A stretch of 64,000 nucleotides of DNA. Source: Lolium rigidum (Eukaryota; Streptophyta; Magnoliopsida; Poales; Poaceae). The stretch is taken from positions 329,761,090-329,825,089 of the forward strand of contig NC_061514.1 in the NCBI RefSeq assembly GCF_022539505.1. The letters run 5' to 3'. Shown here in pieces: positions 21,401 through 33,840 of this stretch; the first letter of the stretch is position 1; each line of letters starts with the position of its first letter. The translations under genes and the position numbers were made by a program. The notes below the pieces were generated by a model. That model did not search any database. It was not told where the DNA came from and saw nothing but the letters and a program-made list of their open reading frames with translations.

Positions 21401-24400
21401 TTCCATAGTGTCGCTAATGGCGGACATAGGAAGAAACTCATTCATTCTCCGGAACGAGAAGAGGGGCTGATCGAGGGGCATGACCGAGATAAAGTCTTAT
21501 ATTACTAATTATTACAAAGGCCTGTTTGGGGATCCCGTGGAGAGTACCCTATCACCTGGATGAGACCAGAATTGAGGATATTCCCCGGTGTCCGCGGAGG
21601 AAAATGCATTTCTTACCGCTCCTTATTCCGAGGAGGAAGTAAAGAAAGCGAGTTTTCCGGATGGAGCACAATAAAGCACCGAGGACCCGATGGATTTCCA
21701 GCTGAGTTCTTTCGGAGCTTCGGGAGATAATCAAAGGGGACTTGTTGGAGCTTTTTGCGGCTTTGTCGGCCGGCCAGTTGGAGCTTTTCCGGATTAATTT
21801 TGGAGAAATCGTTTTGTTACCCAAAGTGAATGAAGCGAACGAATTCAACAATACGGACCCATTTGTCTCCTTAATGTTTGTTTTAAAATTTTCACAAAAG
21901 CCGCGACCATTCGTCTTAATTCGGTGGCCGATCATGTGGTACGTCCTACTCAAACCGCGTTCATGCAAGGTAGATACATACTCGATGGAGTAGTCACCTT
22001 ACATGAAACGAGCTTCATGAGTTACATCATAAGAAGATGAATGGCGTTATCCTAAAAATCGACTTCGAAAAGGCCTATGATAAAGTGAAGTGGTCTTTCC
22101 TTCAACGGACTCTCGGGATGAAAGGTTTTTCGATGAGTGGCGTCGGCTAATTTATAACTTTGTCTTCGGTGGAAGTGTTGCCATCAAAGTCAATGATGAC
22201 GTTGGCGGATACTTTCAGACGAAAAAAGGTTTAAGGCAAGGCGATCCGTTATCACCTATGTTATTTAACATAGTTGCGGATATGCTAGCTATTATTATTG
22301 AGCGTGCGAAGTCTGAAGGGCAAATTGAAGGAGTAGTGCCCCATCTAGTTGATGGCGGGCTTTCTATCCTGCAATACGCCGATGATACGATTACGTTTAT
22401 GGAACATGACTTAGAGAAAGCAAGAAACCCGAAGTTAATCCTTTCGGCGTTCGAGCAACTATCCGGGTTGAAAATCAATTTCCATAAGAGTGAATTGTTT
22501 TGTTTTGGTGAAGCCCACGACGATGCCAACCTATATGCTCGAGATGTTCGGCTGTGGTTTAGGGCAGTTTCAATTAACTATTTGGGTATTCCGATTCACT
22601 TCAGGAGACTCACATTAGGCCGAATGGAAACATGTCGAGGAAAGACTTCAAAAGCGTCTAAGTAGGCTGGAAAGGCAAATTACTATCATCTGGGAGGAAG
22701 ATTGGTTCTCATAAACTCGGTACTAACTAATATGGTACTGTATATGATTTCCTTCTTCCAGATTCCTAAAGGGGTCTTGCATCGATTAGACTATTTTCGA
22801 TCAAGATTCTTTTGGCAAGGTGATAGTGAGAAAAAGAAATACCGGCTTACAAAATGGAGTGTGGTTTGTCGTCCGAAGGAACTAGGAGGGCTCGGGATTC
22901 ATGACCTTGAGGTCAAGAACAGAGCTCTGCTAGGGAAGTGGCTCTCAAAGCCGCTCACCGAGGACGGTGTACGGCAAACAATCTTAAGGAGGAAGTATGT
23001 CGGTTCAAAAGCGATATCCCAAGTGTTTTGGAAACACGGGGATTCTCACTTTTGGGCGAGGCCTTATGGCGACAAAGAAATACTTCTTCCCTCATGGTTG
23101 CTTCTCCATTAGGGATGGATCGGAGATACGTTTACGGGAGGATAAGTGGTTGGGTAACACCACGCTCAGAGAACAATATCCGGCACTATATAACATTGTG
23201 CGTTACAAAGAGGATACCCTTGCAAAGGTAATGGGTTCTAACCCACCTCGGGTGACGTTCGGACGAGACCTTATTGGGGCCCGACTTGTATCCCGGAATG
23301 CATTACTCCGGCGTTTGGAGAATGTACACTTGACGCAAGGGTCGGATGAGTTTCGGTGGAATCTTACTGAGAATCACAGATTCTCGGTTAACTCCATGTA
23401 TAGTGCTTTGATCCAACCGAGTTGAGCCGGTCGTCAATAATAAAATGATCCGGAAAATGAAGATACCACTAAAAACAAAGGTTTTCGCATGGTATCTTCG
23501 GAAAGGGGTCATTCTTACTAAAGACAACCTTGCTAGGCGCAATCGGCAAGGAAATAAGAAATGTGTGTATTGTCATCACGGTGAGACAATAAATCATCTC
23601 TTCTTTCATTGTCGGTTTGCTAGATCTATATGGTCAATCATCCAAATAGGGTCTACCTTATACCCACCACGTAGTGTCGCCAATATTTTTGGCAATTGGC
23701 TTCTTGGGGTGGATCATAGGTTTAAAATACTCATTAGGGTGGCAGCGATTGCGGTTATTTGGTCGTTGTGGCTATGTAGAAATGACAAGGTTTTTAACAA
23801 TGTAAATTCTTCTATTTTGCGGGTTATCTACCGGTGCACGGCTTTACTCCGTTCATGGTCGTCTCTTCGGCGTTTGGAGCACGAGAGACCTATTTACGGA
23901 GGTGTACGTACGGTTGGAAACTACGGCGAAGGATTATATTATCCAACATGGGTGGCGAGCATAGCCTCCGAATTGGGCCATCTTAATCTTAGGATTTGTT
24001 GCTGCTCTTTATCGTGCTTTGTATCGTGCTTTGTTTTAGTTGTATCTTTATGGCTGTGTGCATCTCGGTTATGCAGAGGCCGGGTGTAATACTTAAACTT
24101 AAGTAATAAAATGCCCTTTATCGAAAAAATGGCCTATCCGGCCTCGTCCAGCACGCACGCGCGTTCTTTTGGGGTTTGTCTGGTTGCTCCATCACATGGA
24201 AGCACGCGTTTTGGAACAGGAAAGTGGGCGACAATGCATGGGCGCGCGTACAATGAGCATCGCTAGCTTGCTACATTTGCTAGGACGATATTCTTGCTTG
24301 CTAGCTATACACAGGGCAGCAGCCTTAATGGCTCCGTCGCCGAATGTAGCAGCACGCGATCGATGTGGTTGGCACGGCACTGTCGTCGTCCATGGTGTCG

Positions 24401-26433
24401 GTATGGAGACAATGCACATCCACTCACTTGACCGGTACCCTCACATGCACATGTACCTCGCATTCATTCATGGCAACCACGCCAGCTACGTACCGCACCT
24501 TGTATCGATCATACGCAGATGACAACATTGTACCAGTAGAAACAATCTAGACTTCATTAAGCTTTCATGCTTTAGTCGGTGGACCAATGCCAAACACTAC
24601 TAAACTCAGTCGTGGCTAACATCTTTTTCAAGACGGCCCTAACCGTTTCCGTTACTGCATAACGAAAATACAAAGTCTTACACATACACACACACGAAGA
24701 AAGGGTCGAGCACCCACTATGGGGCAAAAACCTATTGCCCTAAGGTTAAGCTACAAAAGTTCCAAATATTATTACAGTTTAACAAGACGAAAGAACCAAC
24801 ATCAAACAAAATAAGCTATTGTTATCCAACGCAAAGATCACGGTCCTTAGATCATCAACGTTAGAGGTCTAGCATCTCGAGAAGCCATTGTCAGATGCAT
24901 AGCTTAGTTAATCAGCCTGTAAGCCCCAATTCTTAGCCTCCCTTAGCCAGCACATAGTGAAGACTACCACCACAGGGGATTTGATAAGCACATGATTTTC
25001 AAATGTTTTCTTACAACTTTAGCTAGGAGCCTCTTTTCCTTCTGCCAAGCTCCCAAAAACAACGTTCCACTTGTTTCTGATGAGCAACACACCGCAACAG
25101 TTGGCAAAGAAAAAATGATCACCAAGATAAGCATACAGGCTAATCTCTGCCAAAGACTTCTTGGACAAGAACTAGTTCCCAGCCAAGCTCCTAATGCCCC
25201 CACAAACGACTACCACCACTCCATAGGGAAAGAACAAATGATTAGCTGTCTTAATTTTGTCACAAAACAAACATTAGGAGACCACAACCATGTCTTCCTT
25301 TCATGTTATCTCTTGTTAACACAGCATCTTGATTTTTTCTTTTTTATGAAGACACAGCATCTTGATGAAGTTGCCAAAGAAAAAATTGGTTTTCAAAGGC
25401 AATGTGGATTTCCAAATCCCTTTATTGTGTGCACCTTTCTATATTACTCTCCAACATTATCTGATAAACTGATCTGTAGAAAACATTTTATTTGCAGTAA
25501 GATACCATGCACCAGCATCATTAGATCTATGCATCTGTGCAATGTTATCTTTAATATTATCCCACTGATTTAGAACATCAGGTGGCACGCGCCTCTGGAT
25601 AGGTTAGTGTTAAAATTCACTTGTAACGCATGAGCAAAAGTCACATTAAGTCACACTAGTGCTAAGGACTCCCATACTTATCAAAGAGACCATTCTGTGG
25701 CTGGCATCTGTTATGACATGACACTTATCAATTTGCAGCGGTGGTCGGCGCGGGCTTCCTGGCGCGGGACCTGACGGTGGAGAACGCGGCCGGGCCAAGC
25801 AAGCACCAGGCGGTGGCGCTCCGCGTGAACGCCGACCTCTCCGCCTTCTACCGGTGCAGCTTTGTGGGGTATCAGGACACACTCTACGCGCACTCGCTCC
25901 GCCAGTTCTACCGCGACTGCGACGTCTACGGCACCGTCGACTTCATCTTCGGCGATGCCGCTGTCGTGCTCCAGAACTGCAACCTCTACGCGCGCCGCCC
26001 GGACCCAGGCCAGAAGAACGCCTTCACCGCGCAGGGCCGCGAGGACCCCAACCAGAACACCGGCATCTCCATCCAGGGCTGCAAAGTCGCCGCCGCCGCT
26101 GACCTCGTCCCCGTGCAGGCCAACTTCTCCTCCTACCTTGGCCGGCCATGGAAGCAGTACTCCCGGACGGTGTTCATGCAGTCCAAGATAGAGAGCCTGA
26201 TACACCCCAGGGGTTGGCTCGAGTGGAACGGCACCTTCGCGCTCGACACTCTCTACTATGCAGAGTACATAAACCGAGGGCCTGGCGCCGACACGTCAGC
26301 GAGGGTCACGTGGCCGGGGTACCGCGTGCTCACCAGCGTCGCCGATGCCAGCAATTTCACCGTGCAGACATTCGTCCAGGGCGACCTGTGGCTCAACTCC
26401 AGCTCCTTCCCCTACTCGCTGGGTCTCAGATAG
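18452..26433 (+). CDS. Pectinesterase with N-terminal inhibitor (PMEI) pro-region
   Basis: Exon 1 is 18452-19433 and exon 2 is 25739-26433 (stop TAG), joined by GT...AG in phase 1. They encode 558 residues, normal for type-I pectinesterases. Residues 17-34 are a hydrophobic signal. A PMEI domain follows at about 45-205, with Cys51, Cys60, Cys118 and Cys164. A basic processing-type site RRRLQ is at 234-238 and the catalytic domain begins near 245. Active-site features are QAVALR (Gln351), GYQD (Asp374), GTVDFIFG (Asp395) and LGRPW (Arg463). The enzyme removes methyl esters from cell-wall homogalacturonan. The 18452 ATG is preferred because it follows the TATA box and opens the signal peptide; the frame is open further up only by chance, into the MULE. 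The 6.3-kb intron is enlarged by retroelements. Confidence 0.93.
19434..21135 (+). other. Intron of the pectinesterase gene, 5' part
   Basis: No conserved protein was seen. About 19950-20700 holds unremarkable DNA with short chance frames. Near 20729 a CTCCCTCC start of a Stowaway-like MITE is present without a matching right end. Confidence 0.5.
21140..24129 (+). mobile_element. 5'-truncated LINE (L1-type) in the pectinesterase intron
   Basis: Broken frames on the plus strand give, in order: a pre-RT block ([43 protein letters not shown]), RT motifs ([31 protein letters not shown], the catalytic YADD at 22374-22385, [12 protein letters not shown]), YLGIPIHF, and a C-terminal zinc-binding RT-associated domain ([17 protein letters not shown]). 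Stops and frameshifts occur throughout and the endonuclease domain is absent. The 3' end is AATAAAATGCCC...ATCGAAAAAA at about 24129. The left boundary is uncertain by some tens of bases. It is in the same orientation as the host gene. Confidence 0.85.
24640..25310 (-). mobile_element. Degenerate antisense LINE 3' relic
   Basis: On the minus strand a fragment resembling the RT-associated zinc-binding block ([12 protein letters not shown]) is followed by poorly conserved reading frames with many stops. It is probably the C-terminal tail of another LINE family, opposite to the LINE at 21140. The rest of the intron (24130-24640 and 25311-25738) shows nothing else apart from a short ACACACAC run near 24685. 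Confidence 0.4.
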
Positions 26434-27190
26434 GGATTTTTTGTTCCTAGTTCACACGTAATGTAATTGGTCCGTCTGGAATAAAGGTGGTTCATGTACC
26501 TCAAGGTTCTTTGCCCAGAAATTGTGCATCAGGTTTGGCCTCTCAGAGATAACATCTACAGTGGCCAAAGGACAGAGCTCTTATTGTGGTCATCTGGATC
26601 GACTCTACTGCACACCTAAAAAAACTGCTAATGCAAATGTTCAAAATATGGTAATGTAAACTGGTAGGGCTGGTTTCTTTACAACAGGACAAACATTGAT
26701 CATGTGCGCAGTCTTATGGAGAAATAACAACGGAATGGACAGGGGCAAACAGGAAGTGTAATGGGTCTGTCTGGAATAAGAGCAGTTCATGTACCTCATG
26801 TTGTTTGCGCAAATTTTTTGCATCAGGTTTGGCTTCCAAGGGTAGCTCTTATTGTGGTCATCTGGCTCGCCTCTACTGCACACCGAAAAAAGATTGCTAG
26901 TGCAAATGTTCAGATCGGGTACAGTAAACTAGTGTTCAGATCTGTAATTCTCATGCAACTGTACGGGTAGGGTTGGTCTCTTTACAACAGGACGAACATT
27001 AATCATGTGTGCACAGTCTTATGGAGAAATAACAACGGAACGGACAAGGGCAAACAGGAAGTGTACATCCAGGAATCTAACACCACTTATTCACCATTCT
27101 ATCTACCTGTGGCTGTGACGCCATCCTTTACTGACCTTTTCCAGATGTTCCTTGCCCCTTTTTTTACTGAATCTGGACATCGTCCTGATC
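26434..27190. other. Shared 3' flank of the convergent pectinesterase and IBR3 genes
   Basis: Only 757 bp separate the two stop codons. An AATAAA at about 26480-26485 can serve pectinesterase. Most of the interval is a tandem duplication (26464-27066). Confidence 0.6.
26464..27066 (+). repeat. Tandem duplication, two units of about 300 bp
   Basis: Unit 1 (26464-26759) and unit 2 (26760-27066) align along their full length. Shared blocks include GTCTGGAATAA, GGTTCATGTACCTCA/AGTTCATGTACCTCA, CTCTTATTGTGGTCATCTGG, CTCTACTGCACACC, TTTACAACAGGAC and CTTATGGAGAAATAACAAC. They differ by many substitutions and some indels, so the duplication is not recent. Unit 2 has an extra segment near 26910-26960. 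Confidence 0.85.
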
Positions 27191-30100
27191 TTACAGCCTT
27201 GCCCTCTGCAGCTCCAGCTTCGCGATTGTGCCAAGATGGACTTCATCAGGGCCGTCTGCGATCCGCAGTGTCCTAGCGGTTGCCCATAGATGTGATAGGG
27301 CCGTGTCCGATGAGACACCAGCTGCACCATGGACTTGCATTGCCATGTCGAGCACTTTCAGGGCCATATTTGGAGCTGCCACCTACATGAGGACCAGATT
27401 CACTCAAATTTTGGTTGCTTGTATGACTAAAAGGAAGTGCACATTACTGAATTGTTTACCTTGGCCATTGCGAGGATCCCACGGGCTTTCTTGTTCCCAT
27501 GCCGGTCAAGTTGATCGGCTGCTTCAAGCACCAAAAGCCTAGTTTGTTCCAGTTCTATCCGACACTGGATTTCATATCCATGTTAGTACAACACACACAA
27601 AAAAAGCAAGGAAAGAAACAATGAGGTACAGAAACTGAAATGTCTCTAAACAAAGGGGTAAGTTAAACAAACGAATTGATAACTAACTCATGTGGCACGT
27701 AGCTTCTGTGAAATAGACACTTCTCTTTACCAAACCATGGGTTTGTAAATGAACCCTATACAAGCAGTCAAAAAGGCCATACCTTTGCAAGGTCTGATTG
27801 AAAGGACCCATGCTGTGCAATCCTCTTTCCAAATGCCGTCCTACTTAAGGCCCTCTCAACCATCATATCCATGCCACGTTCTGCTGCTCCTATTAGTCTC
27901 ATGCAATGATGTAATCTTCCAGGACCTAGTCTTCCCTGCCAAGCATCTTAAATATGACACAGAATGTACATATTATCACAAAATGATTAGTGATAACAGA
28001 AAATTATTGCTTACTTGAGCAATCTCAAAACCCCGTCCTTCCCCTAGAAGCATATTTGTGGCGGGAACACGCACGTTATCAAAAATAATCTCTGCATGTC
28101 CATGTGGCGCGTCATCGAATCCAAATACTAACAACGGTCTCTTTATCTGCACTCCAGGAGTGTTGATATCCACTAAAATCATTGACTGCTGCTTATGTCT
28201 AGGTGCAGAAAAGTCTGTTTTTCCCTGCATGAAACAAGCATCTTTACATTAAGAAAAAAAGTATACAAGACCCATAGTACCACTTTAATAGATAGATGTT
28301 ATAGTTACCATTAATATCAGGATTTTGCACCTTGGGTCCATAGCACCGCTAGTCCACCACTTCCTGCCATTTATCACATAGAAATCTCCCTGCCTGTCAA
28401 GGGAAAAATGTTACAAGTAATCAGAAAACTGAAAGTGATGCCATCTGTATAAACTATCAAAAGAGGGGGGAGGGGAAGGAAATATATGCCACGAGGATAT
28501 TATTGTTTTCCTGATAATTCACAAAAGAAATTGAGGTTTCAACCAACATACCATGTTAATATTTTTGCATGAAAACTAAAAACACCTTTGAGATGACAAA
28601 AAAATAGACAAAAGAAAATGCTAGTTACTTTATAACTAGGATCTGCTAAGCATGTCATTTGCAATTATATGATAGGCCTTGACAAGGTAATAGCTTGTAA
28701 CTAAAGAGATACAAGAGGTTAGGTAATTAAATTATCAACACTTCAACAGCCTATCTTGTTGCCCATTAATATTTTATCCAACTTATTACCTGGATATTGC
28801 ACATTCTATGTTTGTTGCATCCGAAGATGCAACTTGTGGTTCTGTCATTGCAAATCCCGAACGAATTTTCCCTTCCAATAAAGGAACAAGCCACTGCTTT
28901 TGTTGCTCCTTAGTCCCGTATCTCAGTAAGACCTATAATGAGATTTTCATATCATAAATTCTCCATATACAAAAGTACCAGCACCAACCATAACAAAGCA
29001 TTTAAACTGGACATATGTTTCAAGAACCTTCTAAAAATGATTGGCATACTAAGGATGGATCATTTGCTAGGAATAAATAAATAAGTCATCTACATTGCTC
29101 TATGCTGGGAAATAGAATAAGCAATCCGACTCTACGATATACATAAAACAGCAGAATCAAGAGGATAACTGCTACTATCATGCTTTATTAAGCAGCATCA
29201 ATAATTTGCAGATTTTATACAGGCAGATATTTTCAAAACAAGTTTTTTTTTAAACGGGGGCAAAAGATTTGCACCATTCGATTAATTAATGAGTTTGACA
29301 GAAAGTAAAGAAAATTACAACTGGAACTACTCTCCTGCATTGTTTAACTCAAATGTTTGGCATCCGCGGTAACCCAAAGTCGTGATTCTCTCTTAATCTT
29401 GTCGAGAATGATCACATGTTTGTTGTGAAAGACCCGTGCATTGCGCTCATTCCAAAATTTCAAAGCCATTTCTCCAAAATATGTTTGTCTATAAATAACC
29501 ATAATGAATCTGTTTTACCTCCATATTGCCCGTATCAGGTGCACCACAGTTAAATATTTGTGGAGCCCAAACTGAACGGCCCATTATCTCACATAAATAT
29601 CCATACTCAAGATTTGTGAGACCCGCGCCTAGCAAAAGATCATCCGAACTTCCAGGAGATATATGAGATCGGTCCTCAAGTAGTAGTTCTCTTGCTCTGG
29701 CTGCACTATCAAGCTGCAGGTCAACCATTTTAATCAGCATTGAATCCAGCATAAAATAGGTGCACCTTACATTACTAAAGTAAGAAACAAAGCTCTTATT
29801 TTTCTGGATCAGGTAAATATGAAAGGTGTCAAAAGAAAACAGAAAGTACCGGAATAAACAAGTTCCACAGTCCCTCCTGTTTTGCTAATGCTTTCAAATT
29901 TTCTTCTTCTGGATGAATTGTCCACCGTGAGGTTGATTGTGCATGTTTGTATAACTCATCCTCCTTGGGGTATATATGATCTTTCATAAACTTCATTATT
30001 TTTTTCCGTAGCTGCATAACCTTTTCGTTAGGAACAAATCTTCCTTGACCATTTGTCAAAGCTGAACCTTCCTGCTCACTGTGGAACTCTTGCCTTGGAG

Positions 30101-33100
30101 CTTTCAAGACATGCATATCTGATTATTAAAAGCAAAGGTTGGTCAGTTAACAAAATTTAAATACATTATACTTTACAATAAAAGGATTGTTCCTAAAAAG
30201 GAATAAAGGATCATAACCACATTTTCCATCTCTATGCAAAACAATTTATCTGAAAACGGCGACAAGGTTTAAGAGAACATAAAGAGCGAGCATATCGACA
30301 AAGCACACTAAACCATGACGCAGGAGACTGTTGAGATGATGCTAGGAAATAGAATTACCTGTAGCAGGTCGTTCTTGAAGGACATTTTCTCGATTTATGT
30401 AATCCCAGGCACAGTCAACCATAACATTACCAGCCTTGCCAGCAAATTTAGCACGCTCGCCACCTGAGGCATTACCCTGCGTGACAGCTCAAATGAATTA
30501 GAATAGAAGAACATACACAGATTTCCAGAGTTAAAGACAAGTACCATAGTCCATCTGTGATATACTCCTGCATAGATAGATGCCCCTCGAAACAGTGAAA
30601 AGGCAACATAAAACTTCCAATTTGCTGCAGGCCAGGCTCTTGCCTGAGGAAAGTTTCGAAAGAAAGCAAAGGATAATAAGCAGTGAGTAAGAGGGGAGTA
30701 TTTATCCAGCCAGTGTCAAAATGCAAACAATACAGTGCTTACAGATATAGAACAGTACACAGATAGGTACTCTTCCAGTTGAGGAATGCCATCTGGAATG
30801 CTAGGACGCTCAAATCCTTTATAGGAAATATTTTCAGTGGGTGTTGAATCAATAATATAGGTCTGCAAGGATAAATGATAATTACTTTAGCTGAACCATG
30901 GTTAGCGAAAGGTGCGATAATGCCCAATGAGTACAGCTGAGCTAACATGATAAACTGAAGAGCTAGAACTGTTACTTAGATAGCATGCAAATCACAGAAG
31001 AAATCATGCTGTAAATAGGTGAATGATGCCTAACAATACTGTGTATAAGAAAATATCTCACATTTAAAAAAAAACATATTTCATACCATACAGTTGTAGG
31101 CAACATCACTCATCTGATTCCCCAAAGTAGATAGTTCCCAATCAAGTACACCGATTACTCGATCCTGTAGAGAAACATAAGCGATCATCATACAGAAGGT
31201 TTAAACAATGTAAAGTACTCCCTTCATCCCATAATATAAGATGTTATTACAACCAATATAGGAGTATATTGGTTTTTAAAAAGTAGTAACATTCATATAT
31301 TATGAGACAGAGGGAGTAGTTAGGAGGTTACATAAACACACATAATGCCGAAAATACAAACCTCTGTTGGATGAAATACAAGATTATCAATACGATAATC
31401 ACCATGAACAAGGCCAGTTCCAAATCCTGTCGATGAATCTTCTTCTGGTACATTATCCTTCAACCAACGAATTAGATCAAGCATCTTCTGATAACGAGCA
31501 GGCTTTCCATCACCAGTTGACTGAAGATACTGTCTTTCCCATCTTTGTACCTGAACCAGGAAACAGTAACCATTATTCAGAACGTGACAACTAGAATTTA
31601 TTTTAATTATTTGAACTCAGATGATCAACTTGAGTTGCAACAGCTGGGAACACGCAGTCCATACAGTAAGTGTTTGTGAAAAAAAGAAAGCATGTTTGCT
31701 AGCAGAGCTCTTAATCAGCTCAATGCACTTCATGAACTCAGCTGGTTAGATCAATGTGAATTTAAGTATCGGTAAGCTAGAAATAATACTTAAGTGTAAT
31801 AATAGTTCAAGTTGCATTCTAGCGGGAAAACAAATTTGTTTGACTTTTGTCCTTAGAAGACAACCAGAAAGGGGGAGGTAGTGTAATGGTAAATACTAGA
31901 TAAGGCCTACTTGTCTTTTGCAATAATTGTCTCTTTTCCCATACTTCTGCAGTCCAACTGCAGACACATCTACTTTGTGCACATCAGCCAAAGTTTTTGC
32001 TGCAGCAAAGTATATAGACTTCCTTTTAGCTGGACTTATTCCCTGCACAAAAAAGGGCAAGAAAATATCATGAATAAGATCGTTGTTTGAGCGCAAACAA
32101 AATGAATATAAACATTGCCAATTTGATACATTTATTTCCATAAAATAGGAATGTTGGAACTTTCATCTGGACTCCTAGAAAAACTCTAAATGTTTTAGAG
32201 AAAGAGGGGTTTGAAAATTGCCACTGACTTTTAGTGTTTGTGATTACTCTAAGCCTTGTAGGTTTGAACAAATGACTAGGGGTGATAGCTATCAGTCAAA
32301 TTTTAAGACTGCTCTTTTTTATGTTCCCGTACATTGCATACAAGAACAATTACACTATCTTTTGCCAGAACTTCAATCCACTATCATAAGCTAGAGGAAT
32401 GTCTGGTGATAGGCAAATATTGTCCAAATTCTGCACTGAAACACTACCAACTAACAAGTATGTACAAGTGAGGTTGATGAACTGGTCAGTGAATCTGCAG
32501 AGTTGGCAAGACTAATTAAGAACACGCAATAAACAGCGTACCGGCAACGTGCTATCAAGATACAGCACTCCTTCCAGGTACTCCATTATGTAGAAAGGGG
32601 TCCCAATCACACTTGCATCGGTGCAGAGGCAGTAGACCTTAGGCACGGGAACATCCGTGTAAGCGCCTAGAGCTTTGAGAACCTGCTTCCATATCAAAAA
32701 CAACTCAGGGAGCAAGTAAAAAAAAAAGTACATACAAAGCATTCACAACGACATGTAGAGTAATTCAAACCCTCATGCTTCACCACATGGCTAAAAGATA
32801 AAATAACTCAATCGGTCTGATCACTGATAAGTACACTGAGTTTGTCAATTATACAGATGCTAGAAAGGTCGGGATGCTGTAAATGAGCACGAAACTAGAT
32901 TGTCTAGTTAGCAGCAACCACACAGGCTTTTTTAATGAGCTTGCATGAGCAAGTGCAATCAGTGGAGGTTTCCTGAACTTTGAAGTAAACGTTAATTCTA
33001 CTGTACCACTGACAACCACATACATAAACCCGGTTGAACAAGCAGCAGCAGCAGCTAACTCTGGCTACCATTTCAGATCGAACCCAGGGTCGAACTGGAG

Positions 33101-33473
33101 ACAAGACTAAATTATGCTGGCAAACGGAACATCTGCAACAGCAAAGCCTAATAAACAGTTGACTGAATTGAGCGGCAGCTAAGAGGCGGGTGAGGATCCG
33201 GACCTGGAACTCGCGCTCGACGGCGTGGGCGGACTGGAGGATGGCCCCTGCGGGCTTCTTCCGGAGCACGTAGCGCCGGGTCTCGGTGGCGGAGGCGGCC
33301 CGGAGGCAGTAGGTGGGGTTGGACTGGCCGTGGCCGAACTGCGTGAGCGCCAGCGCCGGCGCGGGCGCGGGGAAGCCCCGGACGTGCGCGGCCGCGTAGC
33401 GCAGCAGCGCCGCCTCGTCCAGCGCCAGCGCCGGGTCCACCGGCCGCAGCAGGTCCGAGGTCGGCGTCGCCAT
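27191..33473 (-). CDS. IBR3: IBR3-like acyl-CoA dehydrogenase (ACAD10/11 type) with N-terminal APH domain
   Basis: Sixteen exons on the minus strand: 33473-33204, 32682-32542, 32042-31911, 31550-31362, 31164-31087, 30862-30743, 30643-30545, 30476-30359, 30118-29850, 29713-29519, 28932-28790, 28393-28309, 28224-28015, 27935-27783, 27564-27460 and 27382-27191. All have GT/AG ends and fit in phase, giving 832 residues without a lesion. Residues about 45-300 are an aminoglycoside-phosphotransferase-like fold with VHGDYRIDN (His230, Asp232) and LDWE (Asp252). An acyl-CoA dehydrogenase domain follows from about 420 (FAMTEP at 564, [29 protein letters not shown]). It ends ARL, a plant PTS1-type tripeptide. 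In Arabidopsis IBR3 takes part in peroxisomal conversion of indole-3-butyric acid to auxin; the same role is inferred here. Confidence 0.93.
29243..29460 (-). mobile_element. Short LINE 3' fragment in an IBR3 intron
   Basis: On the minus strand it reads [24 protein letters not shown]..., the C-terminal end typical of plant LINEs, then a stop, a short tail and a poly-A run (T run on the plus strand at 29243-29251). It is strongly 5'-truncated, about 215 bp. TTTCAAA words on both sides could be remains of a target duplication. Confidence 0.6.
31218..31316. mobile_element. 99-bp Stowaway MITE in an IBR3 intron
   Basis: It is flanked by TA duplications (31216-31217 and 31317-31318). Ends CTCCCTTCATCCCATAATAT and its inverted partner ATATTATGAGACAGAGGGAG are typical Stowaway (Tc1/mariner) termini. 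Confidence 0.85.
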
Positions 33474-33837
33474 GGATGGACTGCCGGCAGAGGGGAAGGG
33501 GAGTAATGGTGTTTCCTGTTTTTGGTTTTGGTAGTATTTATTAGGCGAGGATTTGATGACGAATAGGGGCCCGTTGCCGGCCTGCACGGAGTTGCGTGCG
33601 CCTCGAAGATATCGGCGTAGTATCTCGTTCTCGTCTGAAATGGATTTTCCGTTGCGTCGCCGGCTTGCCGCGCTCGGCTGCCGGACCAGGACGCGACGTG
33701 AGAGGGGATTGGCACGTTTGTCACACCGGTACCTGTCCACCGATCAGTATCGACGGCCGACGATCGAGCGTGGTATGTATCGCCACGTCCTGATCGGACT
33801 AACCTTCCAGGTGCATCACCGAATCTAACTTCACGGC
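33474..33837 (-). promoter_or_regulatory. 5' flank of IBR3 up to the Harbinger insertion
   Basis: About 365 bp lie between the IBR3 start codon and the Harbinger target site. No clear TATA box was identified on the minus strand. The first exon region is GC-rich, so a TATA-less promoter is possible. Confidence 0.4.
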
Positions 33838-33840
33838 TTA

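Noticed and set aside
31878..31950. Possible tRNA-like GTAGTGTAATGGTAA stretch
   Set aside because: No full cloverleaf or T-loop could be found; it is intron sequence.
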